Positions 39,581 through 48,870 of a DNA stretch of 64,000 nucleotides are shown here, one piece after another. Both the position numbers and the translations under genes were made by a program. Under the pieces are notes generated by a model. It was not told the origin of the DNA. It searched no databases and saw nothing but the letters and a program-made list of their open reading frames with translations. Numbering within the stretch: the first letter of the stretch is position 1; each line of letters begins with the position of its first letter. Source of the stretch: Micromonospora marina (lineage in GTDB: Bacteria; Actinomycetota; Actinomycetes; Mycobacteriales; Micromonosporaceae); assembly GCF_900091565.1 (NCBI RefSeq), contig NZ_FMCV01000012.1:107760-171759 (forward strand). Reading direction: 5' to 3'.

Positions 39581-40301
39581 GAGCGAGGCGGCTGACGGCG
39601 AGGCCACCCATCTGGACACCTGCGACCACTGCCGGAGCGAGATGGAGACGCTCCAGCACGTCGCCGGGCTCGGCGCGGGCACCCAGGGCCTGGCCGAGCT
39701 GCCCGACCCGCCGGAGCACATCTGGCAGGGCATCGTGGCCGAGATCCGGGCCGCCGAGGAACTGCCGGCGCTGAGGGAGCGGCGCCTGCCGCGCCCGGCC
39801 GACCCGGTGGAGCCGGCCGCCGTACCCGTCGTGGCACGTCGTCCGCGGCGGAGCCGGCGCTGGCCTGGGTGGGCGACCACGGTGGTCACCGCCACCGCCG
39901 CCGCGGTGATCGGTGTGGCCGGCACCGCCGCGGTGCTCGGCGGCGGCGAGCCGGCCGATCCGCAGCCGCCGGTGCTGGCCAGCGCCCCGCTCGCCGCGTT
40001 CGGTACGACGCCGAAGGACGCCTCCGGCGACGCCCGGGTGCTCGGCGACCACCGATTGCATCTGCACGTGACGAATCTCCCGACCGTTCCGGGGTACTAC
40101 GAGGTCTGGCTGATCGATCCGAGCACGATGAAGATGTTCTCCGTGGGTACGCTGAGCGACGGATCAGGGGACGCGCTCCTGCCGATCCCCCCGAACGTGG
40201 ACCTGCGTACCTACACCGTGGTCGACGTCAGCGCGGAACAGTACGACAACAAGCCCGCCCACTCCGGCGACAGCCTGCTGAGGGGCACCCTGACGGGCTG
40301 A
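39534..40301 (+). CDS. RskA-type membrane anti-sigma factor
   Basis: A 255-residue protein. The N-terminal zinc-associated anti-sigma domain has the HLDTCDHCRSE motif (H-x3-C-x2-C), a membrane helix lies at about residues 113-135, and the outer part matches the anti-sigma-K (RskA) C-terminal domain (PTVPGYYEVWLID, FSVGTL). It would hold the sigma factor encoded upstream at the membrane and release it by proteolysis. GTG at 39534 has GGGAGG; the gene overlaps the sigma gene by 47 bases. Confidence 0.9.
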   Translation: MQHLDHDRLVFLALGESEAADGEATHLDTCDHCRSEMETLQHVAGLGAGTQGLAELPDPPEHIWQGIVAEIRAAEELPALRERRLPRPADPVEPAAVPVVARRPRRSRRWPGWATTVVTATAAAVIGVAGTAAVLGGGEPADPQPPVLASAPLAAFGTTPKDASGDARVLGDHRLHLHVTNLPTVPGYYEVWLIDPSTMKMFSVGTLSDGSGDALLPIPPNVDLRTYTVVDVSAEQYDNKPAHSGDSLLRGTLTG

Positions 40302-40337
40302 TCGGCGGGCCGGCTCAGCTCCCCGGCCCGCCGATCA
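40299..40337. terminator. Bidirectional hairpin, perfect 15-bp stem
   Basis: TGATCGGCGGGCCGG (40299-40313) and CCGGCCCGCCGATCA (40323-40337) form a 15-bp stem with a 9-base loop. The left arm includes the stop codon of the anti-sigma gene. Confidence 0.8.
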
Positions 40338-40346
40338 GCTCCCTAC

Positions 40347-40390
40347 GAAGAAAGGCCGCCGCCCGGTGCACCGGGCGGCGGCCCTTCTTC
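40347..40390. terminator. Second bidirectional hairpin before etfA end
   Basis: GGCCGCCGCCCGG / CCGGGCGGCGGCC around a TGCA loop, extended by GAAGAA and TTCTTC arms. On either strand the stem is flanked by A/T-richer bases, as in intrinsic terminators. It ends ten bases before the etfA stop. Confidence 0.8.
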
Positions 40391-40399
40391 ACGCGGCGC

Positions 40400-41359
40400 T
40401 CACTTGCGCTTGCGGATCTCCTCGGCGGCCTGCGGGACGATCTTGAACAGGTCGCCGACCACGCCGTAGTCGGCCAGCTCGAAGATCGGCGCCTCGCCGT
40501 CCTTGTTCACCGCGACGATGGTCTTCGAGGTCTGCATGCCGGCCCGGTGCTGGATCGCACCGGAGATACCCAGCGCGACGTAGAGCTGCGGGGAGACGGT
40601 CTTGCCGGTCTGGCCCACCTGGAACTGGTGCGGGTAGAAGCCGGAGTCGACCGCCGCGCGGGACGCGCCGACCGCGCCGCCGAGCAGGTCGGCCAGCTCC
40701 TCGACCAGCTTGAAGTTGTCGGCGTTGCCGACACCGCGACCGCCGGAGACGACCACCGAAGCCTCGGTCAGCTCGGGGCGGGAGCCCTTCTGCTCGGCGA
40801 CCCGGTCGACGACCTTCGCGAGCTTGTCCGCGTCGGTGACCGACACGGTGAGCTGCTCGACCGCCGGGGTGGCCGCGGCCGGGGCCGGGTTGAGCGAGTT
40901 CGGCCGGACGGTGACCAGCGGCAGGCCCTTGGTGACCTTGGACTTGACGATGGTGGAGCCGGCGAACGCGACCTGGGTGGCGGTGCCGTCGGCGGCCAGG
41001 CCGACCACGTCGGTCAGGATGCCGTTGTCCAGCTTGACCGCCAGGCGGGCGGCGATCTCCTTGCCCTCCTGCGAGGAGGCGAGCAGCACGGCGGCCGGCT
41101 GGACGCGCTTGACCAGCTCGGCGACCACGGTCGCCTTGGGGGCCACCAGGTAGCCGTCGATCTCCTCGCCCTCGGCGGCGTAGATCTTCTCCGCGCCGTA
41201 CTCGCCGAGCTTGGCGCTGAGCGCCTCGGCGGCACCGGCGCCGCCGAGGACGACAGCACTCGGGGTGCCCAGCTCGCGGGCGAGGGTGAGCATCTCGAGG
41301 GTGACCTTCTTGACGCCGAATTCCTTGGTGGCTTCGACGACGACGAGAACCTCAGACAT
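40400..41359 (-). CDS. etfA: Electron transfer flavoprotein alpha subunit
   Basis: FAD-binding subunit of the ETF heterodimer, which accepts electrons from acyl-CoA and other dehydrogenases and passes them to the quinone pool. 319 residues from the ATG at 41359 (GAGGGG upstream). The C-terminal FAD-binding domain carries the signature [19 protein letters not shown] and [19 protein letters not shown]. It follows etfB by 11 bases in one operon. Confidence 0.96.
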   Translation of the reverse strand: MSEVLVVVEATKEFGVKKVTLEMLTLARELGTPSAVVLGGAGAAEALSAKLGEYGAEKIYAAEGEEIDGYLVAPKATVVAELVKRVQPAAVLLASSQEGKEIAARLAVKLDNGILTDVVGLAADGTATQVAFAGSTIVKSKVTKGLPLVTVRPNSLNPAPAAATPAVEQLTVSVTDADKLAKVVDRVAEQKGSRPELTEASVVVSGGRGVGNADNFKLVEELADLLGGAVGASRAAVDSGFYPHQFQVGQTGKTVSPQLYVALGISGAIQHRAGMQTSKTIVAVNKDGEAPIFELADYGVVGDLFKIVPQAAEEIRKRK

Positions 41360-41370
41360 GTCCAGACCCC

Positions 41371-42150
41371 TCACACGAACTTCTCGGTGGCGAGGAACTC
41401 GACCAGCTTCACGCCGCCCTCGCCCTCGTCGGTGATCTTCTCGCCGCCGGAGCGCGGCGGGCGCTTGGAGTGCTCCACCACGGCGCTGGTGGCACCGTCG
41501 AAGCCCACCTCGGCCGGGGCCACGCCCAGGTCGCCCAGGGAGAGCGTCTGCACCGGCTTCTTCTTGGCGGCCATGATGCCCTTGAAGGACGGGTAGCGCG
41601 GCTCGTTGATGGTGTCCCAGACGGAGACCACGGCCGGGGTCGAGGCGGTGACCACCTCGTAGCCCTCCTCGGTCTGCCGCTCGACGGTCAGGGCGGACCC
41701 GTCGACGGTGAGCTTGCGCGCGCCGGTCAGGGCGGCCACGCCCAGCCGCTCGGCGATCATGTGCGGCATGACCTGGACCCGGCCGTCGGTCGACTCCGCG
41801 CCGCAGATGACCAGGTCGGCGCCCAACTGCCCGAGGGCGGCGGCGAGCACCTTCGAGGTGGCCACCGCGCAGGAGCCGTGCAGGGCGTCGTCCACCACGT
41901 GGACGGCCTTGTCCGGGCCCATGGAGAGCGCCTTGCGGATCGACTCGGTCGCCCGGTCCGGACCCATGGTCAGGATGGTGACCTCGCCGCCGTGCGCCTC
42001 CTTGATCTTCAACGCCTCTTCGATGGCGTACTCGTCCATCTCGTTGATGACGTTGTTCGCCGAACCGCGGTCGACGGTGTTGTCGTCAGAACGCAGGTTG
42101 CGGTCCGCGCCCGAATCGGGCACCTGCTTGACGAGTACGACGATGTTCAT
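41371..42150 (-). CDS. etfB: Electron transfer flavoprotein beta subunit
   Basis: AMP-binding subunit of ETF, 259 residues. The opening MNIVVLVKQVPDSGADRNL, NEMDEYAIEEALKIKE and the recognition-loop region ALTGARKLTVDGSALTVERQ are typical. First gene of the etfBA operon; the promoter must lie in the 176-base gap upstream, in which no clear box could be fixed. The role is in fatty-acid and amino-acid oxidation, consistent with the enoyl-CoA hydratase encoded 4 kb away. Confidence 0.96.
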   Translation of the reverse strand: MNIVVLVKQVPDSGADRNLRSDDNTVDRGSANNVINEMDEYAIEEALKIKEAHGGEVTILTMGPDRATESIRKALSMGPDKAVHVVDDALHGSCAVATSKVLAAALGQLGADLVICGAESTDGRVQVMPHMIAERLGVAALTGARKLTVDGSALTVERQTEEGYEVVTASTPAVVSVWDTINEPRYPSFKGIMAAKKKPVQTLSLGDLGVAPAEVGFDGATSAVVEHSKRPPRSGGEKITDEGEGGVKLVEFLATEKFV

Positions 42151-42326
42151 CGCGCTTCGACGACCCTCCTGTTTGGTGTAGCGATCACTCGCCCGGTCAC
42201 GGGCGCAGCCTCCCGCGTGACGCAACGTGGGTCAACCGCGGGCTGCTGTGCACTTCCCCACGAGGCAATGTTACCCGCAAGTAGCATGGTCGCCCCGGCG
42301 GCCCGGAGTGACCCAACTCACCACCG

Positions 42327-42737
42327 TCACGCCGGCTCGGCAAGCGCACGCCGGATCTTCTCGATGGCCGCCGCCTCGGCCGGCTCGATCCCCCGGTGCG
42401 CCTGCGCCACCCGCTCCGCCGCGGCCAGCACCACCGACCGGTACGTCTCGACGTCGCCCGACGACTTCGCGGACAGGATCGCCACCGAGCGGCCCAGCGC
42501 GGGCAGCACCACCGACTCGACCTCCAGGGCCGAGTCCCGGGGGAGCTGCGGCAGCGGCCCGGTGGTCAGCGCCTCCTTCACCACGCCCCCCACCTCGGCG
42601 AGCGCGCCGGAGGCGGCGAAGCTCTCCCGCACCATGGCCAGCACCCCGGGCACGGCGTTGGAGACCAGGAACACGGCACCGAACGCGCCGGTCTTCAGGG
42701 TGAGCCGTTCGTCAGCCGTCAACCGTTCCATGATCAC
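42327..42737 (-). CDS. Conserved hypothetical protein
   Basis: A 136-residue, mostly helical protein without signal peptide or membrane segment. It opens with MERLTADERLTLKTGAFGAV (preceded by two residues if the GTG at 42737 is used) and contains a long Ala/Glu/Val-rich C-terminal helix. The GTG overlaps the stop of the GNAT gene (GTGA), so the two are coupled. I do not recognise the family. Confidence 0.7.
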   Translation of the reverse strand: MIMERLTADERLTLKTGAFGAVFLVSNAVPGVLAMVRESFAASGALAEVGGVVKEALTTGPLPQLPRDSALEVESVVLPALGRSVAILSAKSSGDVETYRSVVLAAAERVAQAHRGIEPAEAAAIEKIRRALAEPA

Positions 42738-43531
42738 GGAGTGTAGACGTAGGCCGTGGCGGTGGTGACCGCAACGAGCCCGAGCCGCTCCAGGATGGGG
42801 CGGCTGTCCGGCGAGCAGTCCACCTGCAGCAACGCCTTGCCGCGCTGCTGGGCCAGCCGCGCCCGGTGGGCCACGAGCGCCCGGTAGACGCCCTTCCTGC
42901 GCCACTGCGGCAGCGTCGAGCCGCCCCAGAGGCTGGCGAAGCCGGTCCCGCGCTGGTAGCGGATCCAACCGGCGCTGATCACCATCTCGCCCGCCTCCGC
43001 CACCACGATCGTGATCGACTGCGGATCCGCCTCGATCTCCCGGAGCAGGCCGATCACCAGGTGGCTGCGGTCTTCGTGCCAGACCTCCTCCTCCATCGCC
43101 GCGATTCGTTCCAGGTCGGCCCGGCTGGTGACCTCACGCAGGCGTACCCCCTCGGGGAGCACCGGGACGGCGGCGGCGAGCGGAGCGACCGGGCCGACCA
43201 CTACGGTCTCCTGGTCCTCCGGCACGAACCCGGCGGCGCGCAGCCGTTCACCCAGGTCGGCCGGCTCGTCGTGACCGGCCGCCTTCCACTCGACCGACTC
43301 GCCCCGGTCCCGGAAGACCTCGACCTGCCGGGCGATCAGCGCGTCCAGCTCGGCACCGGCCAGACCGTCGAGCGTCCGATACGTCAGGAAACCGCGGTGG
43401 TCGAGCCCGAGCACCCGGAACAACGGACCGTCGCGCTCGACGGTCACCCCGTCCGGCAGCGGGTCCGGCAGCTCCGGTCGGATCTGGCTGTCGTAGGCGT
43501 CGCGCAGCCCGCGCGCGTCAAGATCGGTCAT
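42734..43531 (-). CDS. GNAT family N-acetyltransferase
   Basis: A 265-residue acetyltransferase. The GNAT fold occupies the C-terminal half (about 130-262), with the acetyl-CoA loop in STLPQWRRKGVYRALVAHRA (R/Q-x-x-G-x-A version) and VDCSPDSRPILERLGL. The N-terminal half appears to be a second, degenerate GNAT-like domain. The substrate is unknown. It is divergent from the DUF202 pair and coupled to the hypothetical gene downstream. Confidence 0.87.
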   Translation of the reverse strand: MTDLDARGLRDAYDSQIRPELPDPLPDGVTVERDGPLFRVLGLDHRGFLTYRTLDGLAGAELDALIARQVEVFRDRGESVEWKAAGHDEPADLGERLRAAGFVPEDQETVVVGPVAPLAAAVPVLPEGVRLREVTSRADLERIAAMEEEVWHEDRSHLVIGLLREIEADPQSITIVVAEAGEMVISAGWIRYQRGTGFASLWGGSTLPQWRRKGVYRALVAHRARLAQQRGKALLQVDCSPDSRPILERLGLVAVTTATAYVYTP

Positions 43532-43572
43532 CCCCCCAGGCTAGGCGCGGGGCAAAGCGGATAATCGGCAGC

Positions 43573-43959
43573 GTGTGGGAGTCGATCAAGAACTGGTTCG
43601 ACCCGCGTGAGCTGCGTTCGGTCGGCACCCCGCCGGACTACCGCTTCTCACTGGCGAACGAACGGACGTTCCTGGCCTGGCTGCGAACAGGTCTCGCGCT
43701 GGTGGCGGGCGGGCTGGCCGCGGCGCAGTTCCTCCCGCCGCTGCGCCTGGCCCACCTGCGTGAGGGCCTCGCGGTCGGGCTGCTGCTGCTCGGCGCCGCC
43801 GTCGCGATCCGGGCGGTCGACCACTGGGCGCGCACCGAACGCGCCATGCGGCTGAACGAGGAGTTGCCCGCGTCCCGATTCCCGGCCGTCCTCGCGCTCG
43901 TCGTCGCGGTCGGCGCGCTGCTGCTGGTGGCCGCCGTGCTGCTGGGCGGCGCGCGGTGA
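43573..43959 (+). CDS. DUF202 (YidH-like) membrane protein
   Basis: A 128-residue protein with three membrane helices and the DUF202 motif FSLANERTFLAWLRTGLAL at about 25-43. GATAAT at 43560-43565 lies seven bases before the GTG, so the transcript is probably leaderless. Its stop overlaps the GTG of a second DUF202 gene. Function unknown. Confidence 0.87.
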   Translation: MWESIKNWFDPRELRSVGTPPDYRFSLANERTFLAWLRTGLALVAGGLAAAQFLPPLRLAHLREGLAVGLLLLGAAVAIRAVDHWARTERAMRLNEELPASRFPAVLALVVAVGALLLVAAVLLGGAR

Positions 43960-44255
43960 CCCGTGACCCCGGCCTGCAACCCGAGCGCACCCGGCTGGCC
44001 TGGCGGCGGACGCTGCTCACGTTCACCGCGGTGCTGCTGCTCCAGCTCCGGCCGGCGTTCGGCGGCCGGGCCGCGGACGCGGCGACGGCCGGGCTCGCGG
44101 TGGTGGTCTGGCTCGCCGTGCTGGTGGTGACGTGGCACCGGGCCACCGGCACCGGGCCGCGCCGGTTCGACCGCTGGTCGGTGCCGCTGACCGCGCTCGG
44201 CGCGGCCGGACTGGCGGTACTCGGCGTGGCGCACGTGCTCGGCGGGGTGCGCTGA
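43956..44255 (+). CDS. DUF202 membrane protein, second copy
   Basis: A 99-residue protein with three hydrophobic helices and the shorter DUF202 motif LQPERTRLAWRRTLLTF. It starts inside the stop of the first DUF202 gene (GTGA). Pairs of a YidH-like and a shorter DUF202 protein are common in actinobacteria, and the two may form a heteromer. Confidence 0.85.
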   Translation: MTRDPGLQPERTRLAWRRTLLTFTAVLLLQLRPAFGGRAADAATAGLAVVVWLAVLVVTWHRATGTGPRRFDRWSVPLTALGAAGLAVLGVAHVLGGVR

Positions 44256-44281
44256 CGAGCGCGCGTGCGCCATCATGAGGC

Positions 44282-44680
44282 ATGGCCCGCCTCTACGTGC
44301 TGCTCTTCCTGGTCCAGATCGTCCTCGCCGTGTGCGCGCTGATCAGCTGCCTCTCCGCCGACGAGGAGAAGGTCAGGGCGCTGCCCCGGATGATCTGGGT
44401 GCTGATCATTCTCTTCTTCCCGCTGGTCGGCTCGATCGCCTGGTTCCTCGTGGGCCGCGAGCGCCCGGCCGGGACCGCCGGTGTCACCGGCACGGCACGT
44501 CCCGCCGCTCCGGCCCGCCGCCCGCTCGCACCGGACGACGACCCGGAGTTCCTCGCCTCGCTCGACGAACGCTCCCACCGCGAGGACCAGGAACGCCTGC
44601 GTCTGTGGGAGGAAGACCTGCGCCGCCGCGAAGGGGAGCTGCGCGACCGCCCCGAAGACCGGGACCGCCCGGAGGTCTGA
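44282..44680 (+). CDS. PLDc_N-domain membrane protein
   Basis: A 132-residue protein. Two membrane helices (about 4-25 and 36-57) enclose the PLDc_N pattern (SCLSADEEKVRALPRMIWVL ... FFPLVGSIAWFLVGRER), followed by an acidic and basic, probably coiled C-terminal tail (HREDQERLRLWEEDLRRREG). PLDc_N is the membrane part of cardiolipin synthases, but no catalytic HKD domain is present. It lies 26 bases behind the DUF202 pair. Confidence 0.85.
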   Translation: MARLYVLLFLVQIVLAVCALISCLSADEEKVRALPRMIWVLIILFFPLVGSIAWFLVGRERPAGTAGVTGTARPAAPARRPLAPDDDPEFLASLDERSHREDQERLRLWEEDLRRREGELRDRPEDRDRPEV

Positions 44681-44688
44681 GACGCGCC

Positions 44689-44724
44689 GCGGGCCGCCCG
44701 CCGGTCACCCGGCGGACGGCCCGC
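44689..44724. terminator. Bidirectional hairpin between convergent genes
   Basis: GCGGGCCG-CCGCCGG and CCGGCGG-CGGCCCGC pair around a TCAC loop with one mismatch. It separates the PLDc_N gene from the end of the acetolactate synthase-like gene. Confidence 0.75.
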
Positions 44725-44735
44725 ACGCGCCGTGC

Positions 44736-46358
44736 TCAGGCCAGGTTCGACGAACGGGGGTACGCGTCCGCGGGGTCGGTCAACACGTTCACCAGGTACG
44801 GCACGCCCGAGTCGAACGCGCGCCCCAGCGCGGGCCCGAGGTCGGTGGCCTTCTCCACCGTCTCGCCCGCGCCGCCGAGCGCCTCGACCACCTTGTCGTA
44901 GCGCAGGCCGGGCTGGAGGTCGGCGGCCACGTCGTAGCCGTACATCGCCCGCATCGGGTGCTTCTCCAGCCCCCAGATCCCGTTGTTGCCGACCACGATC
45001 ACCACCGGCAGCTTCTGCCGGACCAGTGACTCCACATCCATCAGCGAGAAGCCGGCCGCGCCGTCGCCCATCAGCACGCAGATCTGCCGGTCCGGGTGGC
45101 TGACCCGGGCGCCCATCGCATAGCCCATGCCGGTGCCGAGGCACCCGTACGGGCCGGGGTCGAGCCACGTGCCGGGCTGGGCCGGCTCCAGGTACCTCCC
45201 GGCGTACGACACGAAGTCACCGCCGTCGCCGATGGTGACGGCGTCCGGGGCGAGCACCTTGCGCAGCTCGCCGTAGATCCGGGCGGGCCGGATCGGGTCG
45301 CTCTCGGCCGCCATCTCCTCCGCGTCGCGGGCCTTCGCCGCGTCCTCGGCGGTCCGCAGCTCGGCGATCCAGTCGGCGTGGTCGGCCCGGCCACCGGCGT
45401 GGTCGGCGAACGCGCCGAGGATCAGCCGCAGGTCACCGGCCGGCGCGGCGGCCGGCTGCACGTGCCCGGCACGCTGGCTGGGCGCGTCCACGACGTGCAC
45501 CACCTGCGCGTCGCCGAAGTCGCCGAAGGAGAGCCGGAAGTCCAGCGGGGTGCCGATCACCACGACCACGTCGGCGCCCTTGAGCGCGACCCGGCGGGCC
45601 TTGGCGAAGGCGAGCGGATGCTCCGGCGGCAGCGCGCCCCGGCCCATGCCGTTTGTGAACACCGGCACCCGCAACGACTCGGCGGCGGCGCGCAGCGCCT
45701 CGACGGCGTCGCCCGCGTACACGTCGGAGCCGGCGATGATCACCGGCCGGGACGCGCCCGCGATCAGCCCGGCCGCCTTCGCCACCTCGTCCGGATCCGG
45801 CTCGATCGGCGCCGGCGGCGTGACCGCCGGCAGGCCGGCGTCACCGACGGAGAAGACCGCCTCCAGCGGGAAGTCCAGGAAGACCGGGCCGCGGTGCGGG
45901 GTGAGCGCGGTGGTCAGCGCCGCCGACACCGCGCGCGGGATGTCGTCGGCGCTGAACACCGTCTCGGCGTGCTTGGTCACCGGCGCGACGAGCGGCAGGT
46001 GGTCCATCTCCTGGAGGCTGCCCGAGCCCCAGCGGAACTGCGGCGCCCGCCCACCGAGCACCAGCACCGGCGAGGCGTTGAAGAACGCGCTGGTCAGGCC
46101 GGAGATCCCGTTGGTGACGCCGGGGCCGGCGGTGAGCACGGCCAGGCCCGGGCGGCGCTGGAGCTTGGCCACCGCCTCGGCGGCGAACACGGCGGACTGC
46201 TCGTGCCGCACGTCGTAGAGGGGGAAGCCCTCCTTGTGCGCGGCGTCGTAGAGCGGGAAGACGTGCCCGCCGGAGAGCGTGAACATCTCCTGTACGCCGT
46301 GCGCGCGTAGTGCCGCGAGTGCCAGATCGCCCCCGTGGCCCTCGATCCGCTCCGTCAT
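44736..46358 (-). CDS. Acetolactate synthase-like ThDP enzyme
   Basis: A 540-residue ThDP-dependent enzyme with the acetolactate-synthase domain order. The catalytic glutamate is in DVRHEQSAVFAAEAVAK, the ThDP/Mg motif is MGDGAAGFSLMDVESLVRQK ending in VGNN. It lacks the N-terminal extension of the ilvB product at the left edge, and no small-subunit gene is adjacent. It resembles the IlvG/IlvX or 2-hydroxyacyl-CoA lyase (oxalyl-CoA decarboxylase-like) branches, so a catabolic role is as likely as amino acid synthesis. It follows the enoyl-CoA hydratase by 70 bases on the same strand. Confidence 0.88.
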   Translation of the reverse strand: MTERIEGHGGDLALAALRAHGVQEMFTLSGGHVFPLYDAAHKEGFPLYDVRHEQSAVFAAEAVAKLQRRPGLAVLTAGPGVTNGISGLTSAFFNASPVLVLGGRAPQFRWGSGSLQEMDHLPLVAPVTKHAETVFSADDIPRAVSAALTTALTPHRGPVFLDFPLEAVFSVGDAGLPAVTPPAPIEPDPDEVAKAAGLIAGASRPVIIAGSDVYAGDAVEALRAAAESLRVPVFTNGMGRGALPPEHPLAFAKARRVALKGADVVVVIGTPLDFRLSFGDFGDAQVVHVVDAPSQRAGHVQPAAAPAGDLRLILGAFADHAGGRADHADWIAELRTAEDAAKARDAEEMAAESDPIRPARIYGELRKVLAPDAVTIGDGGDFVSYAGRYLEPAQPGTWLDPGPYGCLGTGMGYAMGARVSHPDRQICVLMGDGAAGFSLMDVESLVRQKLPVVIVVGNNGIWGLEKHPMRAMYGYDVAADLQPGLRYDKVVEALGGAGETVEKATDLGPALGRAFDSGVPYLVNVLTDPADAYPRSSNLA

Positions 46359-46428
46359 GCCATTCCCCTTCGTCGACCGACCGGGGTCACGCTACTGGCC
46401 GGTACAGCGGATGTGAACAGCCCTCGCG

Positions 46429-47202
46429 TCAGCGGCCGGTGAAGCCCGGCTTGCGCTTCTCCACGAACGCGGCCATGCCCTCGCGCCGGTCGTCGGTGGC
46501 GAACAGCGCCGCGAAGAGCTGGCTCTCCCAGGCCAGGCCGGAGGTGAGGTCCATGTCCAGACCGCCGTCGACAGCCACCTTCGCCGCGCGCAGCGCCTGC
46601 ACCGGCCCGGTCAGGAACGGCTTCACGTACGCCACCGCGGCGTCGTAGACCTCGCCGGCCGGGACCACCCGGTCGGCCAGACCGATCCGCAGCGCCTCGG
46701 CGGCGTCCACCATCCGCCCGGTCATGATCAGATCCTTGGCGCGGGCCGGGCCGACCAGACGGGCCAGCCGCTGGGTGCCACCGGCACCCGGAATGATGCC
46801 GAGCTTGATCTCCGGCTGGCCGAGCTTGGCGTCCTCGGCGACGATCCGCCAGTCGCACGCCAGCGCCAGCTCGCAGCCGCCGCCGAGCGCGTACCCGGTG
46901 ATCGCGGCGACGACCGGCTTGGGGATGCGGGCGATCGCGCCGAGCGCGCTGGACAGGTCGGCCGCGCGCTCCGCCATGTCCACGTAGGACATGTCGGCCA
47001 TCTCCTTGATGTCCGCACCGGCCGCGAAGACCTTCTCGCCGCCGTACACGATCACGGCGCGGACCTCGGCATCGGCGGTGGCCGCCGACGCGGCGGCGCG
47101 CAACTCCTCCTGCACCTGGGTGTTGAGCGCGTTCATCGGCGGCCGCTCCAGCCGGATGGTGCCGACGCCGTCCTTCACTTCCAGCCTGACGAACTCGCCC
47201 AC
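46429..47202 (-). CDS. Enoyl-CoA hydratase/isomerase family protein
   Basis: A 257-residue crotonase-fold enzyme. Oxyanion-hole and CoA motifs are [10 protein letters not shown] and [18 protein letters not shown]; the two catalytic glutamates of true hydratases are in GGGCELALA and [16 protein letters not shown]. It is therefore probably an active beta-oxidation hydratase. GTG 47202 is used because the family sequence begins there ([20 protein letters not shown]); the frame is open further upstream. It is divergent from the first DUF6232 gene. Confidence 0.92.
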   Translation of the reverse strand: MGEFVRLEVKDGVGTIRLERPPMNALNTQVQEELRAAASAATADAEVRAVIVYGGEKVFAAGADIKEMADMSYVDMAERAADLSSALGAIARIPKPVVAAITGYALGGGCELALACDWRIVAEDAKLGQPEIKLGIIPGAGGTQRLARLVGPARAKDLIMTGRMVDAAEALRIGLADRVVPAGEVYDAAVAYVKPFLTGPVQALRAAKVAVDGGLDMDLTSGLAWESQLFAALFATDDRREGMAAFVEKRKPGFTGR

Positions 47203-47334
47203 GCTGCCCTCACTTCCTCGTCGAAGTCGCGTGCCAACCTTACGACTCGCCTCGTTGGGGTAGACAGTGTGGTGTCGGCGACTCCCCAGGTCGCCGCCGG
47301 AGTCGCCGCCGCCCCGACCACCGGGAGTAAGGCC

Positions 47335-47889
47335 ATGATCACTTACTACGACGACCACTCCGTCCAGGTCACCTCCACCGCGGTACGGGTGGACGGGCAC
47401 AGCTACCCGCTGACCGAACTGACCAGCGTGTGGCACCGGCGGGGCGACCGCTCCTGGCGGGTGCTCGCCGGACGCGGCGCGATCGGGGCCGCGCTCGCCG
47501 GGCCGCTGGTGACCGCCGTGCTGGGCATCGCGCTGGCCGTCTGGCTCCAGCGCTCGGCGGTGGTCACCATCGCCATCGTCGGGGCCTCGGTGCTGGCCGG
47601 CCTCGCGGTCGGGCCGCTCGCGGACTTCCTCTTCGAACACCTGGACCGCTCCTACGCCCGGGGCAGCCGGGAGATGGAGATGTGGGCGCAATGGCGGGGC
47701 CGGCCGGTGCGGCTGCTGCACACCCGCGACGCGATGCGTTTCGGCCAGGTCTACCGGGCGGTGCAGCGGGCCATGGAGGCCCTGTCGTCCGCGCCGGCCC
47801 GTCCGGCACCCCGGCCGGGTCGCCCCGCGACCGGTCAGAACGTGATCGGCTCGTCCGGCAGCAGGCCGAGCCCGCGCAACAGGCCGTAG
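47335..47889 (+). CDS. DUF6232 membrane protein
   Basis: A 184-residue protein: a short N-terminal beta region ([20 protein letters not shown] and LTSVWHRRG), two membrane helices (about 53-100), and a C-terminal region with [20 protein letters not shown]. It is a clear paralogue of the gene at 48325-48804. GGGAG precedes the ATG. The last 55 bases overlap the convergent SnoaL-like gene. Function unknown. Confidence 0.82.
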   Translation: MITYYDDHSVQVTSTAVRVDGHSYPLTELTSVWHRRGDRSWRVLAGRGAIGAALAGPLVTAVLGIALAVWLQRSAVVTIAIVGASVLAGLAVGPLADFLFEHLDRSYARGSREMEMWAQWRGRPVRLLHTRDAMRFGQVYRAVQRAMEALSSAPARPAPRPGRPATGQNVIGSSGSRPSPRNRP

Positions 47890-48266
47890 GTGTCCTGCTC
47901 GCCCCAGAACTGCACGATCCGGCCGCCGGCCAGGCGGTACATCTTGCAGGCGCCCTGCACCGCCGTCGCCCCGGTCGCGTCCCGCCGGTACGTCTGCGCC
48001 AGCGACACCACCACCCGGTCCCCGGCCGCGAAGATCTCCCGGATCTCCTGGTCGAGCACTGTGAGGCCGGGTGAGGAGACGGCGGCCTCGGGGTAGCGCC
48101 GGCCGCGTACCGCGCTGCCGGAGCCGTAGATCTCCACGTCCTCGTCGACCACGTCGGCCAGTTCGGTCAGGTCCTTCGTGACGAAGGTGCGCAGGTAGCG
48201 CCGGACCACCTCGACGTTGCGCGCCTGCTCGTCACCGCCGGTTCCGGCCCCGCTCCGGTCCGTCAT
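47835..48266 (-). CDS. SnoaL/NTF2-like protein
   Basis: A 143-residue protein of the NTF2-like cone fold: an N-terminal helix ([20 protein letters not shown]), [15 protein letters not shown], and sheet segments [12 protein letters not shown] and [20 protein letters not shown]. Such proteins are small hydrolases, isomerases or polyketide-ring modifying enzymes; no specific role can be assigned. It lies antisense between the two DUF6232 paralogues and overlaps the first. Confidence 0.82.
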   Translation of the reverse strand: MTDRSGAGTGGDEQARNVEVVRRYLRTFVTKDLTELADVVDEDVEIYGSGSAVRGRRYPEAAVSSPGLTVLDQEIREIFAAGDRVVVSLAQTYRRDATGATAVQGACKMYRLAGGRIVQFWGEQDTYGLLRGLGLLPDEPITF

Positions 48267-48324
48267 GCCGGCCACCCTACCGGCGCACGATCGCCGACGC
48301 CGCCCCGCGCGGTTAGGCTGATTC

Positions 48325-48804
48325 ATGGTCCTCTATTACCGGGACGACGCCGTGCAGGTCACCTCGGAGGCGATCCACGCGGGCGGCCAGGTCGTCGCGC
48401 TCGCCGACGTCACGTACGTCTGGCACGCGCGCGGCACCACCACACTCGCCGTCCGGGGGCGGGTGCTGGGCCGCGGCATGCTGGTCCTGCTGCTGTCGCT
48501 GCCGCCACTGGTCGCGGTGGTCTGCGTGCTCTCGCTGGCCTGGTCCGCGCAGGACCGCGGCGAGTGGAAGCTCGCCCTGATCATCCTGGCCGCGTTCGTG
48601 GTGGCCGGGCTGGCGCTCACCCCGTTCCTGGAGGTGCCGCTCGGCTGGCTGGACCGCTCCTACGAGCGCGGCAACCGGGTGCACGAGCTGTGGGTGCAGC
48701 ACCACGGCCGGGAGACGATGCTGGTCCGCACACCGGACGCGCTGCGGTTCGGGCAGATCTACCGGGCCGTGCAGCGGGCCGTCGAGCAGGGCGACCTGCG
48801 GTGA
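48325..48804 (+). CDS. DUF6232 membrane protein, second paralogue
   Basis: A 159-residue paralogue of the protein at 47335 with the same order: MVLYYRDDAVQVTSEAIHAG, TYVWHARG, two membrane helices, DRSYERGNRVHELWVQH, and LVRTPDALRFGQIYRAVQRA. TAGGCT at 48314-48319 lies five bases before the ATG, so the transcript is probably leaderless. Function unknown. Confidence 0.83.
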   Translation: MVLYYRDDAVQVTSEAIHAGGQVVALADVTYVWHARGTTTLAVRGRVLGRGMLVLLLSLPPLVAVVCVLSLAWSAQDRGEWKLALIILAAFVVAGLALTPFLEVPLGWLDRSYERGNRVHELWVQHHGRETMLVRTPDALRFGQIYRAVQRAVEQGDLR

Positions 48805-48870
48805 GCCGGCCCGGCGCGCGGCGGCCACCTCATCCGGCGGCACTGGCCGCGACGCCGCACACTGGATGCC

